This document shows positions 8,512-16,961 of a stretch of DNA of 40,428 nt, one piece after another; positions within the stretch are counted from its first letter, which is position 1, and the number at the start of each line of letters is the position of its first letter. Made by a program: the position numbers and the translations under genes. The stretch is from Bacteroidales bacterium (GTDB lineage: Bacteria > Bacteroidota > Bacteroidia > Bacteroidales > UBA10428), in the NCBI GenBank assembly GCA_016935615.1, contig JAFGQO010000121.1, forward strand, positions 1 through 40,428, written 5' to 3'. The notes beneath the pieces were generated by a model. That model had not been told where the DNA came from and made no database searches. It saw only the letters and a program-made list of their open reading frames with translations.

Positions 8512-11500
8512 ATGATCAGGACATTCGCTACTCAAATATTGCTCCTTTTTGCAATAACTCTCTGTGCGCAGGAGTATCCAATCCGTTTTAAACATTTTTC
8601 TTCAGAAGAAGGACTTTCTCAGAGTTGGGTAAAGTGCATTTTGCAGGACAGTTCGGGTTTTATATGGATTGGAACAGCAGATGGATTGAACAAGTATGAT
8701 GGATATGAATTCACGGTATACAAACCAGAATCAAACAACAGGAGTATCGGGAATGTATACATAAATGACATGGTAATTAAGGAAAAAGATGATTTTTATA
8801 TCGCTACTGATCAGGGGATCTTTGTTTATCATGCAACAACAGATTCATTTTCAAAGTTTCCTTTTCTCAAGCTTCAGGTTATCAATTGTATTTTACCGGA
8901 CAATGAAAATTGTATTTGGTTTGGGACAAATGAAGGTCTTTATAAATATAATGATAAAGACAGTTCAGTTCTATCCTATTTTCATGATCCTGATGATAAG
9001 AATAGTTTAAGTGACAGCTACATCCGAACCTTATTCAAGGATTCAGAACATAATTTATGGATTGGTACAACAAATGGATTGAACCTGATGGATCAAAGAA
9101 AACACTCATTCACCCGGTACATGAAATCAGAAGATCCGGAAAGTCTTTCAAACAACAACATTTTTACTCTTTTTGAAGATGAATCCCAAAGATTTTGGGT
9201 GGGTAGCGCCCAGGGAGGTCTTGACCTTTTTGTGAACGCAAAAGATCGTCCCGTAAAGGGTAAATTTCGTCGTGTTTATGCTGCAAGTGTCCAGGATCTG
9301 ATAGTAGATCAAATGAATATGTTATGGGTGGCCAGAGGCTCAGGGGAAGGATTGGATATAATAAATCTCAATACTTTCGAAATTGATAATAAACAGAATA
9401 TTCAACATTTTGAAAACATACCATTTTCCGACTGGACGTTAAGTGATAATTCTGTTATTTGTTTGTTTGAAGACCGGAATAACGATATCTGGGTAGGAAC
9501 ATTTGGCGGTGGTGTTAACTATTTCAGTTATAGAAGCAAAAAATTTAAAATTGTGGAACAGATATCTGATTATGATAATTCCATAGTGAACAACTTTATA
9601 AATGCACTATTTGAAGAAGACAAATACCTGTGGATAGGTACCGAAAGGGGACTGACCAGATACGATAAGAATGCTGGTACTTATAAACATTTTATATATG
9701 ATGCACATCATTTGCATAGCATTGGTGCAAACGCAGTATATGCAATTGCAAAAGATACCAGGGGAAACTTATGGATTGGATGCTGGGACGGAGGATTGAA
9801 TTTATACGACTACAAAACAGAAAAATTCAGGCGATTTACCCATTCTGTTCAACCGGGATCAATTAGTAATAATCACGTATTTTCAATTTGTGAAGATTCG
9901 TACGGAAATTTATGGATTGGAACCATGGGAGGCGGTTTAAATCGTTTTGATTATGAAACCGAAATGTTTACTTCATTTCAACATGATCCGCATCAGCCTA
10001 ATAGCCTTTCCTACAATGCTATTAATTCTGTTTACGTTACAAAGAACGGTGAGTTATTTATATCAGCAATTCATGCTTTGGAACAATATGATTACAAGAA
10101 TAATTCATTTATACATTACAAGCACGATCCGGAAGATCATCATAGTATAAACGGAGGGTATATTGTTACAATGTATGAAGATAAGAATCAGAATCTTTGG
10201 ATTGCCACGAATATGGGACTGGAACTCTTTGACAGAGAAAAAAACCAGTTTATTCATCGAACAGTCAGCGATGGTCTGCCAAATAATACAATACAGGGGA
10301 TACTTGAGGATGATAAGGGAAATTTGTGGTTAAGTACGAATTTCGGGATTTCCAGATATTCCGGAAGATGCGGACGAGCAGCCAGAGATTCCTTTATCAA
10401 TTACAATTTGTATGACGGTCTGCCTGCGAATGAATTTGTTAAAAGATCCTGTTTTAAGAACAATCAGGGATATATGTATTTTGGAAGTACACATGGATAT
10501 GTATTATTCCATCCCGACAGTATTCATGATAATCCTGTTCCGCCACCTGTTGTTATAACTGACTTTGATTGTATCGGTAGCGGTGATGCAACAACGAAAA
10601 AAGACAACAAAGTACTCCCGGATATGAAGGAAAATAATACCATCCACCTTTCATACAGGGAAACTGATTTTATAGTCAAATATGCCGCACTGAATTATCT
10701 TAATACGGTAGAAAACAAATACAGATACAAACTGGAAGGTTATGAGTCGGATTGGAATGAAGTGGGAAATCAGCGATTCGCTACTTATACCAACATACAA
10801 CCCGGGGAATATACATTTATGGTTATGGGATCAAACAATGACAATGTTTGGAATAAAACTCCTGCTACCGTTAACATAATAATTGATCCGCCATGGTGGC
10901 GCACCCTGGGATTCTTAATCAGTACTTCGACTGCATTTGTATTGCTGATAGTATACCTTATCAGAAAACGCATACTTAATCTGAAAAAGCAAAAGCAGAT
11001 TCTTGAATCAACTGTTATTAAGAGAACCGAAGAGTTATCGGAAGCCAATACATTATTGGAAGAAAGACAGGAAGAGATTTCGTCGCAGAATGAAGAACTT
11101 GAAAAGCACAGACATAATCTGGAATCGCTTGTAAAGGAACGTACTGTTGAATTGCATGCTGCAAAGAAAAAAGCTGAAGAATCTGACAAACTGAAATCAG
11201 CTTTTCTTGCTAACATGAGTCATGAGATAAGAACCCCTATGAATGCCATTGTTGGATTTACTTCGCTTCTTTGTGACGAAGAATTATTGGATGATGAAAA
11301 AAGTAATTATCTGGATGTTATTAAAAGCAATAGCAACACCTTGTTAACACTGATTAATGATATTCTTGACATATCACTCATAGAAGCAAATCAACTCGTT
11401 ATTAATAAAGAAGTTTTCGATATCAATAAAGTATTATCAGAATTGCTGAAGTATGTATTGATTCATGAAAGTGAAAACATTGAAATCTCGTTTCAGTCGG

Positions 11501-12294
11501 GATTCAAAAGTGATCCTTTTACAATTTATAATGATCCTGTACGCTTTAAACAGGTAATGACCAATCTTTTGAATAATGCAATTAAATATACCGAAAAGGG
11601 ATACATCAAATTCGGATATGAGGTTATGGATAAACTGATCCAATTCTATGTCTCTGATTCAGGAGTTGGAATAAGTGAATCGGATGTTGAGCATATATTT
11701 AATCCTTTCTATAAAGTTGAGAATGCAGATTCAAAATTGTATCAGGGTGCGGGAATAGGTTTGTCCATAACCAAAAACCTGGTTGAACTTATGGGTGGGT
11801 ATATTTGGGTGGAATCTGAGCCGGAAAAAGGAACAACCTTTTATTTTGTATTGCCGTTAGCAGAAAAAATCATAAAAAATAAGGAACCTGAAATTAAGAA
11901 GAAGCATAAGTATAGCTTTGAAAAGGCAACTGTTCTTGTTGCTGAAGACGATGAAACAAACTATAGCCTGATCAAAATGATATTAAAACCTACTTCCGCT
12001 AAGTTGATAAGAGCCGAGGATGGACGGAAAGCAGTTGAATTTATAGAAAACAATAAAGAAATAAAGGATTGTATTGTATTGATGGATATTAAAATGCCGA
12101 ATATGAATGGTGTTGAAGCAATGAAGAAGATAAAAAACATCAATAATAAAATACCTGTAATAGCTGTTACTGCTTATGCACAGGCAACCGATAAAAGCAA
12201 ATTTTTAAAACACAAGTTTGATGACTATATTTCAAAACCAATCTATGCAGAAAAATTGCTGAAATTAATTGATAAATATTACAACATAATATAA
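8512..12294 (+). CDS. Propeller-type hybrid sensor histidine kinase/response regulator, copy 2
   Basis: A 1260-residue paralogue of the gene just upstream, colinear over its whole length. It has a signal peptide (cut near AQEYPI), 14 Reg_prop blades, Y_Y_Y, a TM helix (~797-818), a coiled coil, HisKA with His904, HATPase (SDSGVGI, GAGIGLS) and a terminal receiver with Asp1192 in LMDIKMP and SKPI near the end. ATG 8512 is preferred over the in-frame TTG at 8506. The blade region should bind a periplasmic ligand, and family precedent points to oligosaccharides or other breakdown products. Like copy 1 it lacks a DNA-binding output domain, so the signal must pass to another protein. The 101-bp gap from copy 1 and the short gap to the CBM9 gene suggest one transcription unit. 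Confidence 0.93.
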   Translation: MIRTFATQILLLFAITLCAQEYPIRFKHFSSEEGLSQSWVKCILQDSSGFIWIGTADGLNKYDGYEFTVYKPESNNRSIGNVYINDMVIKEKDDFYIATDQGIFVYHATTDSFSKFPFLKLQVINCILPDNENCIWFGTNEGLYKYNDKDSSVLSYFHDPDDKNSLSDSYIRTLFKDSEHNLWIGTTNGLNLMDQRKHSFTRYMKSEDPESLSNNNIFTLFEDESQRFWVGSAQGGLDLFVNAKDRPVKGKFRRVYAASVQDLIVDQMNMLWVARGSGEGLDIINLNTFEIDNKQNIQHFENIPFSDWTLSDNSVICLFEDRNNDIWVGTFGGGVNYFSYRSKKFKIVEQISDYDNSIVNNFINALFEEDKYLWIGTERGLTRYDKNAGTYKHFIYDAHHLHSIGANAVYAIAKDTRGNLWIGCWDGGLNLYDYKTEKFRRFTHSVQPGSISNNHVFSICEDSYGNLWIGTMGGGLNRFDYETEMFTSFQHDPHQPNSLSYNAINSVYVTKNGELFISAIHALEQYDYKNNSFIHYKHDPEDHHSINGGYIVTMYEDKNQNLWIATNMGLELFDREKNQFIHRTVSDGLPNNTIQGILEDDKGNLWLSTNFGISRYSGRCGRAARDSFINYNLYDGLPANEFVKRSCFKNNQGYMYFGSTHGYVLFHPDSIHDNPVPPPVVITDFDCIGSGDATTKKDNKVLPDMKENNTIHLSYRETDFIVKYAALNYLNTVENKYRYKLEGYESDWNEVGNQRFATYTNIQPGEYTFMVMGSNNDNVWNKTPATVNIIIDPPWWRTLGFLISTSTAFVLLIVYLIRKRILNLKKQKQILESTVIKRTEELSEANTLLEERQEEISSQNEELEKHRHNLESLVKERTVELHAAKKKAEESDKLKSAFLANMSHEIRTPMNAIVGFTSLLCDEELLDDEKSNYLDVIKSNSNTLLTLINDILDISLIEANQLVINKEVFDINKVLSELLKYVLIHESENIEISFQSGFKSDPFTIYNDPVRFKQVMTNLLNNAIKYTEKGYIKFGYEVMDKLIQFYVSDSGVGISESDVEHIFNPFYKVENADSKLYQGAGIGLSITKNLVELMGGYIWVESEPEKGTTFYFVLPLAEKIIKNKEPEIKKKHKYSFEKATVLVAEDDETNYSLIKMILKPTSAKLIRAEDGRKAVEFIENNKEIKDCIVLMDIKMPNMNGVEAMKKIKNINNKIPVIAVTAYAQATDKSKFLKHKFDDYISKPIYAEKLLKLIDKYYNII

Positions 12295-12348
12295 GCAGGC
12301 ATGAATCAATTGTATATTTGCTTTATACAATGTATTAAGTATTTGAAG

Positions 12349-13497
12349 ATGAATAGATCTATAATATTCATAGTGCAAATTACTGTTTTGTCCCAGATAT
12401 CATTTTCCGCTCCGGACGATTTTCCTGTACAAGATGATACGATTTATATTCCGAACATTTCCAGTGTACCTGTGTTTGACGGAATAACAAATGACGAATG
12501 CTGGACATTTGCGGACTGGCAGACTATTGACCAGGTGTGGATACCATACGGAGAATCTGTTTCTCCGGCCGATTATTCGGGAAAATATAAAGTTGTGTGG
12601 TCATCTGAAGAGAATCTTCTTTACTTTGCAGTCGAAATTAATGATGATGTGAAATCGGATGCTTATATTCCGGGCGAAACTGCTGAGATTTACAACTTTG
12701 ATATGTTTGAAGTGTTTATTGATGAAGATAAATCAGGCGGTTATCATGTTTTTGATGGAACAGCCAACAATGAAACATCGCTGGGAGTGAATGCCGAAAA
12801 TGCATTTGCATACCATATATTTACTGAATTTCCCGGATCCGGGCAAACAAATACCGTATTCCGGGTGGAAGATCTTGGAGGTACCGGTTGGGCAAATGCC
12901 GAGCATCCTATTTATAATGATCATTTTCCTGAATTTATTCTGCGCACGGAAGGAACAATATCAACGTGGGAATTTTCATTAATTGTATACGATGATACTT
13001 ATTCGGATGACAATATCGAAGGATCGCGTATAACACTAACTCCAAATAAAATTATGGGCTTGTCACTGGCATACAATGACGATGATGAGCCGGAGGTGGA
13101 TCCGGTATTGACTGAACGCGACAATTTTTTTGGTTCTGTGGCTGTTTCGGAAGCGGCATACAATGATCACTGGAAGAATGCTGACGATTTCGGGCCGGTT
13201 AAACTAACAGGATCACCTTTATTAACGGATCAGGCAGAAAGAAATGTATCCAATTTAAAAATTATACCCAATCCTTCTGAAAATTTTTTTCAAATCATTT
13301 TCAATAGCCGGTATACAGGTATGCTGAAAATCAAAATTTTCAACGAAGAGGGAAAGGAAATGTATAACATGAATGAATTCAAGATTACCCAGGTGTTTGA
13401 CCATGATTTTTCATACCATTTTTTACCGGGAATGTATTTTCTTATGGTGAACGCCGGCGATGAATCAGTAACACAAAAAGTTCTGGTATCACGTTAA
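12349..13497 (+). CDS. Secreted CBM9-like protein with T9SS sorting domain
   Basis: A 382-residue exported protein. ATG 12349 gives a clean signal peptide (MNRSIIFIVQ...SFS); the frame is open to 12301, but that would add 16 polar/hydrophobic residues before it. Residues ~30-290 resemble the CBM9 (DOMON-like) beta-sandwich: VPVFDGITNDECW opening, a LLYFAVEINDD strand, a MFEVFIDEDKSGG metal/sugar-site-like segment and a WEFSLIVYDD strand. The last ~80 residues form a type A T9SS C-terminal domain (IPNPSENFF..., G-MYFLMV, KVLVSR end), so the protein should cross the outer membrane and be anchored or released. It carries no recognisable catalytic domain, so a carbohydrate-binding role is inferred. 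It follows the two sensor kinases closely. Confidence 0.85.
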   Translation: MNRSIIFIVQITVLSQISFSAPDDFPVQDDTIYIPNISSVPVFDGITNDECWTFADWQTIDQVWIPYGESVSPADYSGKYKVVWSSEENLLYFAVEINDDVKSDAYIPGETAEIYNFDMFEVFIDEDKSGGYHVFDGTANNETSLGVNAENAFAYHIFTEFPGSGQTNTVFRVEDLGGTGWANAEHPIYNDHFPEFILRTEGTISTWEFSLIVYDDTYSDDNIEGSRITLTPNKIMGLSLAYNDDDEPEVDPVLTERDNFFGSVAVSEAAYNDHWKNADDFGPVKLTGSPLLTDQAERNVSNLKIIPNPSENFFQIIFNSRYTGMLKIKIFNEEGKEMYNMNEFKITQVFDHDFSYHFLPGMYFLMVNAGDESVTQKVLVSR

Positions 13498-13535
13498 AAT
13501 GATTTTGGGTACTGACTGAAAATATGATGTCTTTT

Positions 13536-14078
13536 TTATTTGCTTTTCACCCAGTTGACTATTTCATCTGAAAGGGGATTTGTCTTTGATCCGTAATGTT
13601 TGACCACCTGACCATTCTCATCAATTAAAAACTTATTGAAATTCCAGGATATTTTTGCATCAAGAACTCCATTTTCAGATTTATTCGTAAGCCATTGGTA
13701 CAATGGATGAATTTCTTTTCCTTTTACTGATATTTTTTCCATCATGGGAAAAGTAACTCCATAATTCACCTGGCAGAAAGATGCAATTTCTTCATTGGTA
13801 CCGGGCTCCTGATTCATAAAATCATTTGCAGGAAATCCTATTATGGTAAAATCTTTCCCTCCATAGATCTCATAAAGTTTCTGCAGATCAGCGTACTGGG
13901 GTGTAAAACCACATTTGGAGGCAGTATTTACAATCAGGACTTTCTTACCTTTCAACTGTGCCAGGTCATATTCTTCTCCATATAAGGTGTTGACTTTAAA
14001 ATCATACAATGATTTTGTTTGAGCAAATGAGGATATTGTCATGATCGCTAAGATTAGTATTACACTTGTTTTTTGCAT
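13536..14078 (-). CDS. Glutathione peroxidase-family thiol peroxidase, exported
   Basis: A 180-residue peroxidase of the GPx/BtuE family that reduces hydrogen peroxide or organic peroxides, probably with thioredoxin-like rather than glutathione donors. The peroxidatic Cys56 lies in NTASKCGFTPQY. Trp145-Asn146 (ISWNFNKF) supply two catalytic-site residues. Cys102 (SFCQVNYG) is at the resolving-cysteine position of thioredoxin-dependent members. The usual Gln of the FPxNQF motif is Asp86 here (GFPANDF). An N-terminal signal peptide (MQKTSVILILAIMTISSFAQ) implies periplasmic location. Convergent with the CBM9 gene. Its upstream DNA is a ~190-bp dispersed repeat. Confidence 0.92.
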   Translation of the reverse strand: MQKTSVILILAIMTISSFAQTKSLYDFKVNTLYGEEYDLAQLKGKKVLIVNTASKCGFTPQYADLQKLYEIYGGKDFTIIGFPANDFMNQEPGTNEEIASFCQVNYGVTFPMMEKISVKGKEIHPLYQWLTNKSENGVLDAKISWNFNKFLIDENGQVVKHYGSKTNPLSDEIVNWVKSK

Positions 14079-14432
14079 TGTTATATATTAATTGATTAAT
14101 GTGAGTTCGAAATAAAAAACCTTAAGTATCAATTATTTAAAAAAGTTTCTTAGTGAGTTCTTTGTGTTTTGGTGACTTTGTGGCATGTTTTAATCATAAT
14201 ATTTTAACCACGAAAACTCCAAAACTCGAGGAAACACAAAGTCTACTCATATAAATAACTATAAATCAATAACTGTATTATCGATCCTTATATCGAACTC
14301 AAGTTAATTAAGAAACAAACAATACAAAAAAAAGTTTTCATAACTGATAAAAGTAACTATTTATTCGTCAGGATTTTTATGCATCTTTAGATTAAAATTG
14401 TTTTTGAGACCGATAACCAAATTTTTTATCTT
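14079..14432. other. 354-bp intergenic region between divergent genes
   Basis: It separates the minus-strand peroxidase from the plus-strand SMP-30 gene. More than half is the dispersed repeat at 14101-14292. The remaining ~140 bp next to the SMP-30 gene is AT-rich and must hold that gene's promoter, but no clear TAnnTTTG match was found. Confidence 0.7.
14101..14292. repeat. Dispersed ~190-bp intergenic repeat, copy 1
   Basis: It aligns with 40240-40428 in the same orientation with about 14 differences by eye, including a few 1-bp indels (~93% identity). It begins 22 bp beyond the start codon of the minus-strand peroxidase gene. Inside are two loosely complementary arms, 14160-14184 (CTTTGTG...TTTGTGGC) and 14208-14241 (CCACGAA...CACAAAG). 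It has no coding potential. It may be a MITE-like or REP-like element, or a mobile 5' region. Confidence 0.85.
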
Positions 14433-15608
14433 ATGAAAAAATCAGCTTTTATACTATTTGTCTTTTATTGTCTTTCAAACACATTAACAACAAAATCTCA
14501 AATTCTGTATGATCCTGTTATTGAAATAGTTGATCAGGGATTTAACTTTATTGAAGGTCCTGTATGGAAAGATGGAGTCGGTTTGTTGTTTAGCGATATT
14601 CCGGAAAACAAAATATATGTCTGGACTCCGCAATCCGGTTCAAATGAATATCTGACACCCACAGGCAAATCGAACGGACTGGCCATTGATGCCGAAGGTA
14701 ACCTGATCTTATGCCAGCATTTTGATCGTCAGGTGGGCAAATATATTGAGGGTATGGGTATTGAGGCTCTTGCAACGCATTATGAGGGAAAAAGACTGAA
14801 CAGTCCGAACGATCTGGCGATCAAATCAGATGGTTCCATATTTTTTACCGACCCTCCGTTTGGTCTGAATGATGAAGGCGGAACATCAGAATTGGGGTAT
14901 TCAGGGATCTATCGGTTATCCCCTGAAGGCAATTTGCAATTGCTCGACAATACGTTGAATTACCCGAATGGGATTGCATTTTCACTCGATGAGAGTAAAT
15001 TGTATGTTACAGAATCTGATGTGGCTGATGTCTATGTATGGGACGTTGTTGATGATACTGCGATTGCCAATAAAACCCTTTTCTATAATATACCCGGACA
15101 GTGGGGTGATGGTATGAAGACAGATGAAGAAGGTTATTTGTATGTTACCGGACCAGTAGGAGTATGGATACTTTCTCCCGAAGGGACTTTGATACAAAAC
15201 ATAGCTGTGGGTACATCGGCATCCAATTGCAACTGGGGGCCTAAGGAAGACCCCCCCACGCTTTATGTAACATCGAATAATACTCTGTTTAAAATAACAA
15301 ACAGGCAGGAAGATCCCAATGCTTTGGAAATGCCTGATGAGAAAACTGTTGCAAATCCTAAGCTTTCGATGCCAAGACCCAATCCATTTGATACAGCTAC
15401 TTTAATTCCTTTTTACCTTGATGATGATAAAACAATTCATCTTTCAGTAATTGATATGAATGGGAAGGATATTGTGACACTGGCTGATGGCAGTTACACG
15501 AACGGATGGCACGATGTGAGCTGGAACACAAATGAACTCGGACATGGTATTTACATTATCGTATTGCAAACAGAAAATACGCTGGTTATGCAGAAATGTG
15601 TGAAGTAG
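14433..15608 (+). CDS. Secreted SMP-30/gluconolactonase-like protein with C-terminal sorting domain
   Basis: A 391-residue exported protein with signal peptide (to ~residue 22), a six-bladed SMP-30/gluconolactonase/LRE propeller (~30-290) and a C-terminal domain (~305-391). Predicted metal ligands are visible: Glu41 in IEGPVW, Asn in LNSPNDLAI, Asn in YPNGIAF and Asp in WGDGMKTD. FTDPPFGL is also typical of the family. These enzymes hydrolyse sugar lactones with a divalent cation; the substrate here is unknown. The tail (MPRPNPFDTATLIPF, HGIYIIVLQT, ending VMQKCVK) is a T9SS type A/FlgD-like domain, so the protein is probably at the cell surface or outside. It stands alone between a divergent peroxidase and a convergent URO-D gene. 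Confidence 0.9.
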   Translation: MKKSAFILFVFYCLSNTLTTKSQILYDPVIEIVDQGFNFIEGPVWKDGVGLLFSDIPENKIYVWTPQSGSNEYLTPTGKSNGLAIDAEGNLILCQHFDRQVGKYIEGMGIEALATHYEGKRLNSPNDLAIKSDGSIFFTDPPFGLNDEGGTSELGYSGIYRLSPEGNLQLLDNTLNYPNGIAFSLDESKLYVTESDVADVYVWDVVDDTAIANKTLFYNIPGQWGDGMKTDEEGYLYVTGPVGVWILSPEGTLIQNIAVGTSASNCNWGPKEDPPTLYVTSNNTLFKITNRQEDPNALEMPDEKTVANPKLSMPRPNPFDTATLIPFYLDDDKTIHLSVIDMNGKDIVTLADGSYTNGWHDVSWNTNELGHGIYIIVLQTENTLVMQKCVK

Positions 15609-15880
15609 AAAAGTAAAAGGCAAAAGGCAGAAGGCAGAAGGTAAAAGGGATAAGTCAGAAGCTCAAATTCCAAATCACAGAATACAAATCTTCTGCCTAC
15701 CGGTAGACAGGCAATTCAATTTCTATGACCGATTACCAATGATTAAAAGCAATTTAGCAGAAATTGGAATTTGCAATTTGAATATTGGAATTTATTTGTT
15801 ATTTGTAATTTGCTATTTGTGATTTTTAAATAGTTAATCCTAGGATTTAAGATTTTAGGTTATGAGATTATACCTTCTTA
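15609..15880. repeat. Intergenic low-complexity and word-repeat region
   Basis: This convergent gap begins with iterated AAAAGGCAGAAGGC-type words (15610-15650). It continues with CAAATTCCAAATCACAGAA-type words and, from ~15760, the partly complementary GGAATTTGCAATTTG...ATTTGTGATTTTT words. At 15694-15713 lies TGCCTACCGGTAGACAGGCA, with a perfect 10-bp palindromic core CTACCGGTAG. No ORF or clear terminator was seen. Confidence 0.65.
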
Positions 15881-16912
15881 TTAGCATCCTTTCCTTACCG
15901 TATCAATAAATGCTTTGATATTTTCCGTCGGAGCACCGGGAGGCATTCCTCCGCCACAGGAATAAATAACTCTTGACCGGTCATTCATACCTTCAACAAG
16001 GGTTTTAGCGGCTTTTCTGACATCGTCGGGAGTTCCGCCTGCAAGAACATCGCGTGGCGGGATATTGCCCAACATGGTAATTTTGTTATCCGTAAGTTCT
16101 TTTAGTTCGTTAAGGTCAGACTCAAACTCCATATTAAAAATATTGATCCCTATCTCGGGCAGGTAAGTGATGGAGGAAGCATAGCCGGCATCGTTGTGGA
16201 AGAATTTGATGCTTACATCTTTGTTATACAGACGCTTGAGATAGGGGAGACCAAACTCTTCAAACTCTTCTTCTCCAATGAATCCAATGATATCATCAAG
16301 CATCATGATCCCGTCAATGCTGGGAAATGTTTGCTTCTGCAAATCATGCCATGTATCAAGATAGTCTGTAATATTTGTCAGTAACTGATGAGTTTCATCA
16401 GGATTTGTCATCATAGTTGTCAAAAACTCCGTGGTTCCCATAAGGTATGATGCGATATTCAAGGGACCTCTTGATACCGAAAACCTTATTTTATAGCCAA
16501 TGTCCTCAATTTTCTTTTGGCTTAATTTCAGCCTGTTCAGAATAAAGGGAGCAAGACCATCTGTTTCGGGATCAGGAGCAGGCATTTTGGCAATATCCTC
16601 AACCGAATGAATGGTTTTGTGTGCGTGTGGAAATTCATTGACGGGAAAAACCCCGCGAGAACCAAAGGCAGAAGGTTCACTGCACATACCATATTCTGAC
16701 CAGAAGGAAGGGAAGTACATTACATCCGGGAAAGCATCGATGGCCTTTTTGTTCGCTTCAAACCACAAATCATCGCTTGAAAAATAATCCATGATTGTTA
16801 TACCCGCCCAGTTTGGCAACCATGGACAATCAATTATAAAACCAATCGGGCGGGGATCAAGGATCTTTCCGTTTACAATATCTTTCAGATCATTCCACTG
16901 TTTGTCTGTCAT
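15881..16912 (-). CDS. Uroporphyrinogen decarboxylase (URO-D) superfamily protein
   Basis: A 343-residue soluble TIM-barrel protein of the URO-D/MtaA-CmuA methyltransferase superfamily. The late segments FFHNDAG, GINIFNME, ITMLGNIPPRDVLAGGTP and the terminal SCGGGMPPGAPTENIKAFI follow the superfamily closely. The N-terminus lacks the RQAGRYLP motif of true HemE, so heme synthesis is unlikely. Relatives act as corrinoid-linked methyltransferases or in methoxy/methylamine metabolism, often next to a B12-binding corrinoid protein and an activator. None is present here, so the reaction cannot be assigned. It is 49 bp downstream of the TPM genes on the same strand, so it may be read through from them. 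Confidence 0.85.
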   Translation of the reverse strand: MTDKQWNDLKDIVNGKILDPRPIGFIIDCPWLPNWAGITIMDYFSSDDLWFEANKKAIDAFPDVMYFPSFWSEYGMCSEPSAFGSRGVFPVNEFPHAHKTIHSVEDIAKMPAPDPETDGLAPFILNRLKLSQKKIEDIGYKIRFSVSRGPLNIASYLMGTTEFLTTMMTNPDETHQLLTNITDYLDTWHDLQKQTFPSIDGIMMLDDIIGFIGEEEFEEFGLPYLKRLYNKDVSIKFFHNDAGYASSITYLPEIGINIFNMEFESDLNELKELTDNKITMLGNIPPRDVLAGGTPDDVRKAAKTLVEGMNDRSRVIYSCGGGMPPGAPTENIKAFIDTVRKGC

Positions 16913-16961
16913 AAAATGAGTTTTTTATTAAAAGGGGTTAAAGATAATAATTATTCCTGTT

